Below, in pieces: positions 17,463 through 26,432 of a DNA stretch of 64,000 nt. This stretch comes from Cyclobacteriaceae bacterium (lineage in GTDB: Bacteria; Bacteroidota; Bacteroidia; Cytophagales; Cyclobacteriaceae), in the NCBI GenBank assembly GCA_019638235.1, contig JAHBUE010000001.1, positions 310,001-374,000 on the forward strand. Reading direction: 5' to 3'. The notes below the pieces were generated by a model. The model made no database searches. It was not told the origin of the DNA and saw only the letters and a program-made list of their open reading frames with translations. The translations under genes and the position numbers were made by a program. Within the stretch, counting starts at the first letter, position 1, and every line of letters starts with the position of its first letter.

Positions 17463-18377
17463 CTACATAATATACTCCCCGTCAATACTCTTAACCGGTT
17501 CGGGTATATTTTCTTCGCCCATCATTTCAAGCAAGTTGATTTCAATGGTGCGCGTAATCTGGTCAACCGGTATGCCCGTAGGGATGGCTTCAAAAGGATT
17601 TAACAATATCTTCCCAATGGTTTGTATGGTAAAAAACACATATCCCAACAGGGTGCCGAAAACAACCGCCCATATACCAATGGAGTTGCCGATGGTCATG
17701 GTAGCGCTGTAAATGAAAAACCATATAAAGCCCCGTGCATAATAATTGTAGGTAGTGGGAAAGATGGTGTTCTTTATCCGTTCAGATTTTCCCATGTCAT
17801 CGCAAAACGCGGTAATCATCCCGTTCATCTCGATGAACTTAAACCCGTCAATGCTTTTATTTTGATAGAGCCATTCCAAATCTTTCGCCTGAAGGGATAA
17901 AATAGCATTATGCAAATTGGTTTGACCGGCCGTTTCCGCTACTTCCTCTGCCGACAAATAATTGAGATAATCCTGCTCGCCCGAATCACGCAAGTATGCT
18001 TTCAGTGCATACAAAAAGGCAATGTGTCGTTTAATGAGTCTTTCTTTTTTCGTTTGCAACTCCGGCAAGGAAATGCTTGAGCCTGCTTGTGTGTAATATA
18101 AAATTTGTCGCGCCCAGGTTCTTGAATTGTTTACAAGAGAGCCCCAGATTTTTCTTGCTTCCCACCATCTGTCGTATGCCTGGTTGTTGTTAAACCCGAT
18201 GAAGAACGCCAGGGCTGTACCCAACACGGTAGGTACGAATACAGGAAATGAAAAATAGTTTTTCAGCCACAGCTCATTTATAAAATAAGCTGCAAAGCAA
18301 GTGAGTATGGAAAATACAAAGCTTTTCCAGGTGCCTTCTACTATTCTGTGAATCGGAAGTTTGTATGTTATAATCAT
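17463..18377 (-). CDS. Bestrophin-family anion channel
   Basis: A 304-residue membrane protein of the bestrophin/UPF0187 family (E. coli YneE type), which forms pentameric ion channels in the inner membrane. Typical marks are an N-terminal amphipathic stretch, helices at about residues 20-45 and 50-65, and the conserved FFIGFNNNQAYDRWWEARK followed by WGSLVNNSRTWARQ. Two further hydrophobic segments lie near 205-255, and NPFEAIPTGIPVDQITRTIE matches the family C-terminus. Some bacterial members conduct sodium rather than chloride, so ion choice is open. Confidence 0.92.
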   Translation of the reverse strand: MIITYKLPIHRIVEGTWKSFVFSILTCFAAYFINELWLKNYFSFPVFVPTVLGTALAFFIGFNNNQAYDRWWEARKIWGSLVNNSRTWARQILYYTQAGSSISLPELQTKKERLIKRHIAFLYALKAYLRDSGEQDYLNYLSAEEVAETAGQTNLHNAILSLQAKDLEWLYQNKSIDGFKFIEMNGMITAFCDDMGKSERIKNTIFPTTYNYYARGFIWFFIYSATMTIGNSIGIWAVVFGTLLGYVFFTIQTIGKILLNPFEAIPTGIPVDQITRTIEINLLEMMGEENIPEPVKSIDGEYIM

Positions 18378-18458
18378 TTGTCTCCTGTTTGCAGAATACC
18401 CGGATGCACAATGTCAGGTATCAGCCTGAACAGAAAGTCTGCTAAAGCATTAAAATAA

Positions 18459-19190
18459 TTATCTAAAATCTTCGTCAGACAACTGCTGGTTAAGTTTCAC
18501 AGAAACCACTTTCGTTATCATAGCTTCAGGAAGCATGGCGTTTTTGGTTTTCAGGGTCATCGGAATTTTTACTCCATCAATTTCCGTGTAATCGCTGTAC
18601 GAAATATCGCCTGTAACATCGGAGCTGGTTCTTAGTTTCAGTCCTGAACTGACAGAATAATACTCTGTTGTTGTCATCCTGCCGTCTGGCGATGTGATAA
18701 CTAATTTATAAGCCTCTTCTCCTTCAATGGTTTCTGTTCCATCCGCCTTTAATGTGTAACCCAGTTTTTCATACTGCTGCTCCGGGAAAACATAGGTTTG
18801 TACTTTCAACAGACCCGCTACTTCATCGGGCAGTTCTTCCTCCTGCCCCATAAAACTTCCTTTAGCTTTTCCATTTGCCATCACAACCTTCTGAAGAACC
18901 GAGCCATTCATAGAACTTTCCTGCAGCAGCCTGCCATTCTCACTGTCTGAAATTCCTCTAATGGAAATCTTATTTCCCTGTACTTCCGCCTCCGTAACCG
19001 TTATGGCGTTTTTGATTTTGTCCACATTCTCCTTTCCGCCAATGGCTTTTATGTATTTTGCTATTACTTCTGCAGGGTCAGTCACTGCCATAGAAGCTTC
19101 GCTTTCCGGTTTGTTTTCTATGTTTGTAATGGCTAATGCCAGCGAAATGCTAAGGGCAAAAGGTGCAATCAATAGTAATTTTAATTTCAT
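18459..19190 (-). CDS. Exported LolA-like/DUF protein, unknown function
   Basis: The start at 19190 gives signal peptide MKLKLLLIAPFALSISLALA and a 243-residue product; a longer start at 19244 places the signal too far inside. The mature part begins with VIAKYIKAIGGKENVDKI, a helix common in Bacteroidota exported proteins with a LolA-like or outer-membrane-lipoprotein-sorting-like beta fold, followed by strand pairs such as GEEAYKLVITSPDGRMTTTEYYS and YSDYTEIDGVKIPMTLK. No catalytic motif is seen. It is probably periplasmic. A TACTTTAG box lies about 22 bases upstream. Confidence 0.75.
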   Translation of the reverse strand: MKLKLLLIAPFALSISLALAITNIENKPESEASMAVTDPAEVIAKYIKAIGGKENVDKIKNAITVTEAEVQGNKISIRGISDSENGRLLQESSMNGSVLQKVVMANGKAKGSFMGQEEELPDEVAGLLKVQTYVFPEQQYEKLGYTLKADGTETIEGEEAYKLVITSPDGRMTTTEYYSVSSGLKLRTSSDVTGDISYSDYTEIDGVKIPMTLKTKNAMLPEAMITKVVSVKLNQQLSDEDFR

Positions 19191-19303
19191 ACTTGCTGTG
19201 TTTAGTACACTAAAGTATGAAAAAATCAGGAAGGATTTCCTCATTCAGACAGAATTTACCTGTCTGACCGATTTCCTTTTGAAAACACACCATTACTCTA
19301 CGC

Positions 19304-19729
19304 TCAATATTGCTCCAGCATATAGCGGATAACATCGGTTGTGGTAACAATACCTGCCAGTTTGCTCTCATCATCATCGGCCACTACGGGTAGCGCATGA
19401 AATTCTTCGGTTGACAGAATTTCGGCAACGTGCTTAATCGTGTCGCTTTCTTTTATCGCTCTCGGCTTGTGCGACATCACCTGACTGATGTTGAGCATAT
19501 CAAACACGGCTTCATCGGTTTCACCCTCTCCGGCAAAAAGTCCGCTAAAGGTAAGCCGGTTTAAATCGGATTTGCTAAGCATGCCAACAAGTTGCTGACC
19601 ATGCACTACCGGCAAGTGGCGGATGTGATGCTTGCGGATTAAATTGTTTGCATTGATAAGGGTATCTTCAAGTTGAACAGCCACAACGTTCTTCGTCATA
19701 ATGCTGCTTACGGGTTCGCGCTTTTTCAT
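19304..19729 (-). CDS. Tandem CBS-domain protein
   Basis: A 141-residue protein of two CBS domains, which bind adenosyl nucleotides such as AMP or ATP. The first runs MTKNVVAVQLEDTL to RHLPVVHGQQLVGMLSKSDL, the second MSHKPRAIKESDTI to FHALPVVADDDESKLAG and ends in TTDVIRYMLEQY. There is no attached enzyme or channel. The ATG at 19729 places MKKREPVSS just before the first domain; an extra 14 residues from 19771 are unlikely. It is transcribed after the acyl-CoA ligase gene with 82 bases between them, so the two may share a transcript. Its role is probably regulatory. Confidence 0.87.
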   Translation of the reverse strand: MKKREPVSSIMTKNVVAVQLEDTLINANNLIRKHHIRHLPVVHGQQLVGMLSKSDLNRLTFSGLFAGEGETDEAVFDMLNISQVMSHKPRAIKESDTIKHVAEILSTEEFHALPVVADDDESKLAGIVTTTDVIRYMLEQY

Positions 19730-19811
19730 GGTACTTTGATTTAGTAACTCAATGTACCAGGGTTGTTTCATATCCCGCCTGATGAACGTCAGGACGGAAA
19801 CGTGATATTCA

Positions 19812-21452
19812 TCACTCCCAAACTACTTTACCTTCTGTGTTATACCATTTTGGGTAATAGGGTAAATGAATTTTCTCTACTTCGTTGCGCTTTACCTTTA
19901 ACGTGGGCGTAAGTAAATTATTCTCTACCGTCCAATCGTGCTTCATGATTACCATTTTCTCAACCTGTTCATGGCTTTCCAGTCCGGGATTGATTTCTTC
20001 CAGAGCCTTACTCAAATTGTGAATGAGTTGCTCCTTCGTTTTTGTTTTTCCTGAAGGCGAAAGCACAACCAACGCAATAGGCTGGGGCACCCCCATACCC
20101 ACTACGCAAACCTGTTCCAAATCAGTGTTCGACAAAATGCGCATTTCAATCGGGGCAGGAGCAATGTATTTGCCTTTGTCTGTTTTAAATAAATCTTTAA
20201 CCCGGCCGGTAAGGGTTAAGAATCCATCGCTGGAAATTTCTCCCTGGTCACCGGTTTTTAAAAAGCCTTCTTCATCAAAAAGCTCCTTGGTCATTTCCGG
20301 CTCTTTGTAATACCCGGTAGTCAGCCCGGGGCATTTTACGCGCACCTCTCCGTTATCGGCAATTTTTACTTGTAGTCTTGAAAGCGGCAACCCTACTGTG
20401 CCATGTTGGTTATTATCCGGGCGATTGAAATGCGCATACACACAATCTTCCGTCATACCATACGCCTGAAGAATGCGAACACCGATTGAATCGAACCACT
20501 TCAGCAACTCTACGGAAATAGGTGCAGCCCCACTGAAAATTTGATTGGCACGCGATAAGCCTAACCCCTTTTTAATTTTATTTTTAATGAGTGTGCTGAC
20601 AAGCGGAATAGAAAGCAACGTGTTCAGTTTTTTCTGCGGAAGTTTTTCCAAAATCTTTTCCTGGAACTTCGCCCAGATGCGCGGCACCGCAAAGAAATGC
20701 GTGGGTTGGGTGTCTGCTAAATTTTTAGGAAATGATTCGAGCGTTTCCGGGAAAGAGAAATTACCGCCCAGGTAAATCGTCATCATTTCAATACCCATGC
20801 GCTCGGCAATGTGGCTCATAGGCAAGTACGAAAACACGGTAGGGTGTTGTTGAACACCCAATTCAGCGGCTCCGTCCGTTATCGTAGCATCAAAAGCCGA
20901 TACGGTATGCATAACGCCTTTGGGTTTTCCTGTTGTGCCCGAAGTGTACATGATTGTCATTAAATCATCACTACTCCAGGTGTGCGGCTCTTTAGTTGGC
21001 TCAAATTGGTTTACCCATTGCTCCCAATTGTGGTCTTCATCTATTCCATAAGCGGATATTCCCAGCTTAACCACATTGGCCGGAATGCCCTGACGCTGCG
21101 GACTGTAATCATCCAGCTTTCCAACAATAATTAATTTAGACTCGCTGTGTTCCAATATCTGGCTGATGGTGGAAGCGGTAATAGTGGCGTACATGGGCAC
21201 CGAAACATAACCGGCCATCATAATGGCCAGGTCGGCCATAACCCAATGCGCGCAGTTTTTTGATAGCAGCGCAATGTTGCTTCCTTTCGGAAAACCAAGC
21301 GATTGAAGGCCAAACGCAATACGTCTGATTTCATCGCCCGCCTGTTGATACGTCCAGGTTTTCCATTGCCCGTTAAAGGGTTGGCGAAGAAACAATTGTT
21401 GCGGGATTTCCTTTTCCCATTTCAAAAACTGGTTTAATGGAGATGAGCTCAT
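19812..21452 (-). CDS. Long-chain acyl-CoA synthetase (AMP-binding)
   Basis: A 546-residue ATP-dependent ligase that activates fatty acids to acyl-CoA via acyl-AMP. Key motifs are the phosphate loop MYTSGTTGKPKGVMHT (about residue 167), YLPMSHIAERM, the adenine motif YGMTEDC (about 330), and KTGDQGEISSDGFLTLTGR followed by KDLFKTDKGKYIAP near residue 415. The block TLKVKRNEVEK at the C-terminus carries the expected catalytic Lys region. Length and motif style match the eukaryotic-like FAA1/FadD15 group rather than E. coli FadD. It diverges from polA across 77 bases. Confidence 0.92.
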   Translation of the reverse strand: MSSSPLNQFLKWEKEIPQQLFLRQPFNGQWKTWTYQQAGDEIRRIAFGLQSLGFPKGSNIALLSKNCAHWVMADLAIMMAGYVSVPMYATITASTISQILEHSESKLIIVGKLDDYSPQRQGIPANVVKLGISAYGIDEDHNWEQWVNQFEPTKEPHTWSSDDLMTIMYTSGTTGKPKGVMHTVSAFDATITDGAAELGVQQHPTVFSYLPMSHIAERMGIEMMTIYLGGNFSFPETLESFPKNLADTQPTHFFAVPRIWAKFQEKILEKLPQKKLNTLLSIPLVSTLIKNKIKKGLGLSRANQIFSGAAPISVELLKWFDSIGVRILQAYGMTEDCVYAHFNRPDNNQHGTVGLPLSRLQVKIADNGEVRVKCPGLTTGYYKEPEMTKELFDEEGFLKTGDQGEISSDGFLTLTGRVKDLFKTDKGKYIAPAPIEMRILSNTDLEQVCVVGMGVPQPIALVVLSPSGKTKTKEQLIHNLSKALEEINPGLESHEQVEKMVIMKHDWTVENNLLTPTLKVKRNEVEKIHLPYYPKWYNTEGKVVWE

Positions 21453-21516
21453 AACTATTCATGTTTGGAAACGACTATTTACTCATAAAACTGTTAAAAT
21501 AAAAGGTCTTCTTTTC

Positions 21517-21524
21517 TACCTTCG
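21517..21524 (+). promoter_or_regulatory. -7-like box before polA
   Basis: TACCTTCG resembles TAnnTTTG with one change (C for T) and ends five bases before the polA ATG at 21530, the same spacing as at other genes of this window. Confidence 0.4.
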
Positions 21525-21529
21525 CCCAC

Positions 21530-24250
21530 ATGAGTAACGCTGCCAAAAAACTTTTTCTGTTAGATGCCTACGCGCTGATTTACCGTGCGCATTTTGCCTT
21601 TACAAAAACCCCCCGAATCAACTCAAAAGGACACAACACCTCTGTTCCGTTTGGCTTTACCAACACCCTGCTGGAAGTATTGCAAAAGCAAAAGCCTACG
21701 CATATTGGTGTGGCTTTCGATACCTCCGCGCCCACTTTCCGTGATGAAATTTTTGAAGAATACAAGGCCAACCGCCAGGAAACACCGGAAGATATTCGTT
21801 ACGGTGTGCCCAAGGTGAAGGAAATTCTGAACGCGTTTAACATTCCGGTGTTGGAAATGGACGGCTATGAGGCGGACGACATTATCGGAACACTGGCGCA
21901 ACAGGCAGAGAAAAAAGGCTTTGAGGTGTATATGATGACACCCGACAAGGATTTCGGGCAGTTGGTAACGGAAAAAATACTGTTATATAAACCGGCTTAC
22001 ATGGGCAACTCCGTAGATGTTATGGGGCCACCTGAAATTTGCGCCCGCTGGGATATTGAAAATGTAAGTCAGGTAATTGAAATGCTCGGCCTGCAAGGCG
22101 ATGCTTCCGATAACATTCCGGGTATTCCGGGGTTCGGCCCGAAAACTGCCGCTACTCTATTAAAGAAATATAAAACTATTGAAGGCATTATCGAACACGT
22201 TTCGGAACTGAAAGGGAAACAAAAAGAATTAGTTGAACAGTATGGTGAACAGGCGTTGCTTTCAAAAAAATTAGCCACGATTATTACTGACGTTCCGGTT
22301 GAGTTTAATGAAAAAGAGTTGGAATACACCGGCCCGGATGAAGCCGTGCTAAAACCTATCTTCCAGGAACTGGAATTTAAAACTATCATCAACCGTGTGT
22401 TTGGCGATGCCTCACCGGCCAGGCCGGTTGCACCCAAAGCATCGCAGCTTTCTATGTTTGGCGGTGCACCTACAACAGAGGCAATAGAAGAAAAAACAGA
22501 ACAAGTTTCGGGCGACACCCGCACGTTTACAAAAGAGGCTGTTGCCTATCGCACCGTTTCAGGTAAAGAAGTAAACGAACTGATACGGGAATTGAAAGCA
22601 AGCCAGGCTTTTGCATTAAGTTTTCAGGTGTCCGATGATAAAACCATTACAGGACTGGGCTTTTCAGTAAAGCACAACGAAGCGTTTTTTGTTTCGATTG
22701 AAAGTGAAAAGCAATTGCAGGAATTTGCCGGTGTACTTTCCGACTCGTCTAAACTGAAAATAGGTCATAATATAAAAGCCGCGTTATTAGTTTTTCGTGA
22801 TCATGGCATTACGATAAGTAGTCCGTTGTTCGATACCATGATTGCGCATTACTTAGTAGAGCCGGAATCGGCACACGATATACAAACGCTGACCGAATTG
22901 TACTTCAATTATCGTGTGATGAAAGACAATGAAGGCGAGGCGGCAGACTGGTTGTGCGAACATGCCGACTATGCTTTGCAGTTGAAGAGTAAGTTGCAAC
23001 CTGAATTAGAAAAACGCGGACACTCCAGCCTGATGCGCGATGTGGAAATGCCGTTGGTACAGGTGCTTGCCGCTATGGAGTTTGAAGGCGTTACATTGGA
23101 TGAAGATGTTCTGGTCAAGATGTCGGATGATTTGAAGAAAGATAGTGAACGCTTACAAAAGGAAATATTTAAACTGGCCGGACAGGAGTTTAACATCAAC
23201 TCACCAAAACAACTTGGTGAAATTTTATTTGAAAAAATGAAACTGGGCGATAAGCCGAAGAAAACAAAAACCGGGCAATACGCCACAGGTGAAGAGGTGT
23301 TGTTGAAACTTGCCAATGAAAGTGAAATTGCCCGGAAGATTCTTGAGTATCGTGAATATGAAAAACTCCGGTCAACGTATGTAGATGCGTTGCCTCGGTT
23401 GATAGATAAACGCGATGGAAGGATACACACGGATTACCGCCAGGCAGTGGCGGCTACCGGCAGGTTGAGTTCAAACAATCCCAATCTTCAAAACATACCC
23501 ATCCGCACGGAGAAGGGCAGACAAATCCGTAAGGCGTTTATTCCCCGCGACAAAAACTTTTTGTTTATGTCGGCTGATTACTCGCAAATTGAATTGCGTA
23601 TTGCCGCCTCTTTCGCGAAAGATGAAATTATGATTGAGGCGTTTAAAAACAAACGCGACATTCACACCACTACTGCGGCTAAAGTGTTCAAGGTTCCTAT
23701 CAACCAGGTTACGCCTGATATGAGGCGCAAAGCAAAAGAAGTGAATTTCGGAATTTTGTACGGCAGCACGGCATTCGGGTTATCGCAAAACCTGAACATT
23801 TCCCGGTCGGAAGCGGCAGAAATAATCACCTCCTATTTCACGGAATTCCCGGCCATAAAACGATACATGGATAACGCCATACTGGGAGCGCGTGAAACAG
23901 AATACGTGGAAACCATATTGGGCAGGCGCAGGTATTTGCGCGATATTAATTCACGAAACATAACCACACGCGGATTTGCCGAACGCAACGCTATTAACGC
24001 ACCCATACAAGGCAGCGCTGCCGACATTATTAAAATTGCTATGGTGAACATTCATCGCTGGATGCAGAAAGAAAACCTGAAGTCGCGCATGATTATGCAG
24101 GTGCATGATGAACTGGTGTTTGATGTGCATAAGGACGAAGTAGATTTACTAAAAGAACACGTAACGCGGCTGATGAAAAGCGCGGTACACCTCGAAGTGC
24201 CTATGGAAATAGAAGTAGGCGTAGGCGAAAACTGGCTGGAGGCGCATTAA
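21530..24250 (+). CDS. polA: DNA polymerase I
   Basis: A 906-residue family A polymerase that removes RNA primers and fills repair gaps. The 5'-nuclease domain is complete: FDTSAPTFRDEIFEEYKANR, EADDIIGTLA, MTPDKDFGQLV and GDASDNIPGIPGFGPKTA. The polymerase domain carries motif A (SADYSQIELRIAAS), motif B (RRKAKEVNFGILYG) and motif C (MQVHDELVFDV). The central 3'-5' exonuclease-like domain is degenerate: the usual D-x-E of Exo I is FALSFQV (about 362-368), the Exo II Asp after NIK is replaced by Ala (NIKAALL, about 413), and Exo III reads CEHADYALQLK without the usual Tyr. Proofreading is therefore probably absent, as in Thermus and several Bacillus enzymes. Confidence 0.97.
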   Translation: MSNAAKKLFLLDAYALIYRAHFAFTKTPRINSKGHNTSVPFGFTNTLLEVLQKQKPTHIGVAFDTSAPTFRDEIFEEYKANRQETPEDIRYGVPKVKEILNAFNIPVLEMDGYEADDIIGTLAQQAEKKGFEVYMMTPDKDFGQLVTEKILLYKPAYMGNSVDVMGPPEICARWDIENVSQVIEMLGLQGDASDNIPGIPGFGPKTAATLLKKYKTIEGIIEHVSELKGKQKELVEQYGEQALLSKKLATIITDVPVEFNEKELEYTGPDEAVLKPIFQELEFKTIINRVFGDASPARPVAPKASQLSMFGGAPTTEAIEEKTEQVSGDTRTFTKEAVAYRTVSGKEVNELIRELKASQAFALSFQVSDDKTITGLGFSVKHNEAFFVSIESEKQLQEFAGVLSDSSKLKIGHNIKAALLVFRDHGITISSPLFDTMIAHYLVEPESAHDIQTLTELYFNYRVMKDNEGEAADWLCEHADYALQLKSKLQPELEKRGHSSLMRDVEMPLVQVLAAMEFEGVTLDEDVLVKMSDDLKKDSERLQKEIFKLAGQEFNINSPKQLGEILFEKMKLGDKPKKTKTGQYATGEEVLLKLANESEIARKILEYREYEKLRSTYVDALPRLIDKRDGRIHTDYRQAVAATGRLSSNNPNLQNIPIRTEKGRQIRKAFIPRDKNFLFMSADYSQIELRIAASFAKDEIMIEAFKNKRDIHTTTAAKVFKVPINQVTPDMRRKAKEVNFGILYGSTAFGLSQNLNISRSEAAEIITSYFTEFPAIKRYMDNAILGARETEYVETILGRRRYLRDINSRNITTRGFAERNAINAPIQGSAADIIKIAMVNIHRWMQKENLKSRMIMQVHDELVFDVHKDEVDLLKEHVTRLMKSAVHLEVPMEIEVGVGENWLEAH

Positions 24251-24259
24251 ACAGCCAAT

Positions 24260-24300
24260 TAACAGATTGTTATTAACAGATTGTTAATAACAATTTGTTA
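24260..24300. promoter_or_regulatory. Three tandem palindromic operator-like sites
   Basis: Three copies of TAACA-NNN-TGTTA lie in a row at 24260-24272, 24274-24286 and 24288-24300, with a fixed 14-base period and one base between copies. The first two are identical (TAACAGATTGTTA); the third differs in the centre (TAACAATTTGTTA). The third overlaps the -7 box of the downstream ATPase gene, the place where a repressor would block RNA polymerase. The binding protein is unknown; autoregulation by the C-terminal winged-helix of the ATPase is one possibility. Confidence 0.65.
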
Positions 24301-24306
24301 TCTTTG
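24299..24306 (+). promoter_or_regulatory. -7 promoter box before the ATPase gene
   Basis: TATCTTTG matches TAnnTTTG fully, overlaps the last two bases of the third palindrome, and ends five bases before the ATG at 24312. Confidence 0.5.
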
Positions 24307-24311
24307 TGGGG

Positions 24312-25442
24312 ATGACAGAGCCCATAAACCCATTTCCTATACACGGCTACTTTGGCCCGGAACTGTTCTGCGACCGGGAAGATGAAAAAGATGCGTTGAT
24401 TGAAGCTATCCGAAATGGCCGCAACGTAACGCTTTTTGCTCCACGCAGAATTGGAAAATCTGCATTAATCCAACACACCTTTCATTTTCTGAAACCCCGT
24501 TGGAGTTGTATATACATAGATGTACAGGAAGCATCCTCCTTCAAGGATTTCAGTAACCTTTTTTTAACGGGCTTACTAAATGGTGTAAAAAACCGGAAGC
24601 CGCTTTTTAAAAAAGTTCAGGAATGGTTACTGTCTTTTCGTCCCGTGCTTTCAACCAATCCGCACACCGGAAGTTTTGAGGTAGAGGTTGATTTCAAATC
24701 CAACTCGCAACAGCAGGCATCTATTAAAAGTGCGTTTAGCTTGCTCGATGAACTTGGACCTGCCGTTATAGCTATGGACGAATTTCAACATATTCATTCG
24801 TGGGATGACGGCATTGCTGTTGAAGCCTGGCTGCGGGCAGAAATTCAACACCTGAAAAATGTACGGTTTATCTTTTCGGGTAGTCAGTTTCATTTACTGT
24901 CCGAAATGTTTCAATCGGCAAAGAGGCCATTTTTTGCAAGCACCCAATCAATCCGTATCAGTAAAATTAATCCCGACATATACCGGGCATTTATTAGCCG
25001 GATGTTTAAAGAAAACAATAAAACAATTGAAACCTCAGACATTGATAGTATTCTTGAGTGGTCTGACGGAAACACGTATAACATACAACTACTTTGCAAC
25101 AGGGTTTTTTCGAAGACAAAAAAGAAAGCAGATTCTTCTATGATCAATGAATCCATAGTTGAAATCTATACCGAGAATAGACTTTCCTATTTCGCTTTGC
25201 GTAATTCCATGTCAAAATATCAATGGCAGGTTTTGTCGGCCATTGCAATTGAAGGGAAAATGTATGCCCCTACGGCTAAGGATTTTTTAAAAAAATATGA
25301 TTTAGGCGCTGGGCCGTCCGTTCTTCGTGCGTTGGAATATCTCCTTTCCAGGGAACTAGTGTATCAATATTTTCTTGATAATGGAGATAAATATTATCAG
25401 GTTTATGATATAATTTTAATGCGCTGGCTTCAGAAAAAATAA
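24312..25442 (+). CDS. AAA/STAND-like ATPase with C-terminal winged helix
   Basis: A 376-residue protein related to the archaeal-type ATPase/STAND group. It opens with NPFPIHGYFGPELFCDRE, then a Walker A-like APRRIGKSALIQHTF (about residues 43-57), Walker B AMDEFQHIHSW (about 155), and a sensor-type FIFSGSQFHLLSEMF (about 190). The C-terminal 100 residues (YQWQVLSAIAIEGK to LSRELVYQYF) look like a winged-helix DNA-binding domain. There is no C-terminal repeat or effector domain, so a classic NLR-type defence role is not supported. Its base composition looks lower in GC than its neighbours. An alternative GTG start at 24306 lies inside the promoter box. Function unknown. Confidence 0.8.
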   Translation: MTEPINPFPIHGYFGPELFCDREDEKDALIEAIRNGRNVTLFAPRRIGKSALIQHTFHFLKPRWSCIYIDVQEASSFKDFSNLFLTGLLNGVKNRKPLFKKVQEWLLSFRPVLSTNPHTGSFEVEVDFKSNSQQQASIKSAFSLLDELGPAVIAMDEFQHIHSWDDGIAVEAWLRAEIQHLKNVRFIFSGSQFHLLSEMFQSAKRPFFASTQSIRISKINPDIYRAFISRMFKENNKTIETSDIDSILEWSDGNTYNIQLLCNRVFSKTKKKADSSMINESIVEIYTENRLSYFALRNSMSKYQWQVLSAIAIEGKMYAPTAKDFLKKYDLGAGPSVLRALEYLLSRELVYQYFLDNGDKYYQVYDIILMRWLQKK

Positions 25443-25453
25443 AACTCAACATA

Positions 25454-26416
25454 ATGAAAACCGTTCCCTCAAAAGAAGAAATCCTGTCAGCCCACGAACG
25501 GATTAAGCCGTACATACACCGCACGCCTGTTATCAGTTCGGCTGGCATTAACGAACAAGCCGGTTGCAAAATCTATTTCAAATGCGAGAACTTTCAGAAG
25601 ATTGGCGCCTTTAAAGCACGTGGTGCTATGAATGCTGCGCTATCCTTGAGTAAGGAAGATCTTGCCAAAGGGCTGGCAACCCACTCTTCCGGTAATCATG
25701 CGCAGGCATTGGCGCGCGCGGCAAAACTGTTGGGTGTTCCGGCTTATGTGGTAATGCCGTCAACCGCGCCTGAAGTGAAGAAGCGCGGGGTAAAAGGGTT
25801 TGAAGGAAAAATTTTTGAATGCGAACCTACACTTGCCGCGCGTGAATCAACACTGGCAGAAGTTATTGCCAAAACCGGTGCAACGGAAATCCATCCATTC
25901 AATAATTATGATGTAATGGCCGGGCAGGCAACGGCAACCATTGAATTATTAGAGGAAACCGGAAAACTCGATTACCTGCTTGTGCCGGTTGGCGGAGGCG
26001 GTTTGTTGAGTGGTACATTGCTGGCTGCAAAATATTTTTCGCCCGACACACAGGTTATTGCAGGCGAACCGGAAGGAGCCGATGACACTTACCGGTCATT
26101 GCAAAGCGGCAATATTGAACCTTCGCAGGCAAAGTCGGTAGCAGATGGCTTGCTTACTTCATTAGGGGATAAAACTTTTCCGATTATCCGCGAGCACCTC
26201 AAAGAAGTTATAACCGTAAACGACCACGAAATTATTGCAGCCATGCGCTTGGTGTGGGAGCGAATGAAAATTATTATTGAGCCTTCGTGCGCAGTGCCAT
26301 TGGCTGCGGTGTTTAAAGACAAGAAGAAATTTGCAAATAAACCCGTAGGCGTTATCCTTTCAGGCGGCAACGTTGACCTGGAGCGGGCATGTGATTTGTT
26401 CATCAAATACAAATAG
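25454..26416 (+). CDS. Threonine dehydratase/serine racemase-type PLP enzyme
   Basis: A 320-residue fold-type II PLP enzyme. The PLP-binding Lys is in KIGAFKARGAMNA (about residue 53), the substrate loop is SSGNHAQALA (about 77), the phosphate-binding glycine loop is PVGGGGLLSG (about 180), and IEPSCAVPLAA (about 275) holds the Ser that pairs with the pyridine nitrogen. There is no C-terminal ACT regulatory domain, so this is a catabolic threonine/serine dehydratase or a serine racemase rather than biosynthetic IlvA; sequence alone does not separate these two. It follows the ATPase gene by 11 bases. Confidence 0.88.
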   Translation: MKTVPSKEEILSAHERIKPYIHRTPVISSAGINEQAGCKIYFKCENFQKIGAFKARGAMNAALSLSKEDLAKGLATHSSGNHAQALARAAKLLGVPAYVVMPSTAPEVKKRGVKGFEGKIFECEPTLAARESTLAEVIAKTGATEIHPFNNYDVMAGQATATIELLEETGKLDYLLVPVGGGGLLSGTLLAAKYFSPDTQVIAGEPEGADDTYRSLQSGNIEPSQAKSVADGLLTSLGDKTFPIIREHLKEVITVNDHEIIAAMRLVWERMKIIIEPSCAVPLAAVFKDKKKFANKPVGVILSGGNVDLERACDLFIKYK

Positions 26417-26432
26417 CTTATTGCAAAGGGCG

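Noticed and set aside
24260..24300. The three tandem palindromes as a CRISPR-like or replication-origin iteron array.
   Set aside because: There are only three copies with one-base gaps and no spacers, and a promoter box directly follows; an operator array explains them better.
24312..25442. The ATPase as an NLR-type antiphage (Avs-like) protein.
   Set aside because: The protein has no effector domain at the N-terminus and no repeat sensor at the C-terminus; 376 residues is too short.
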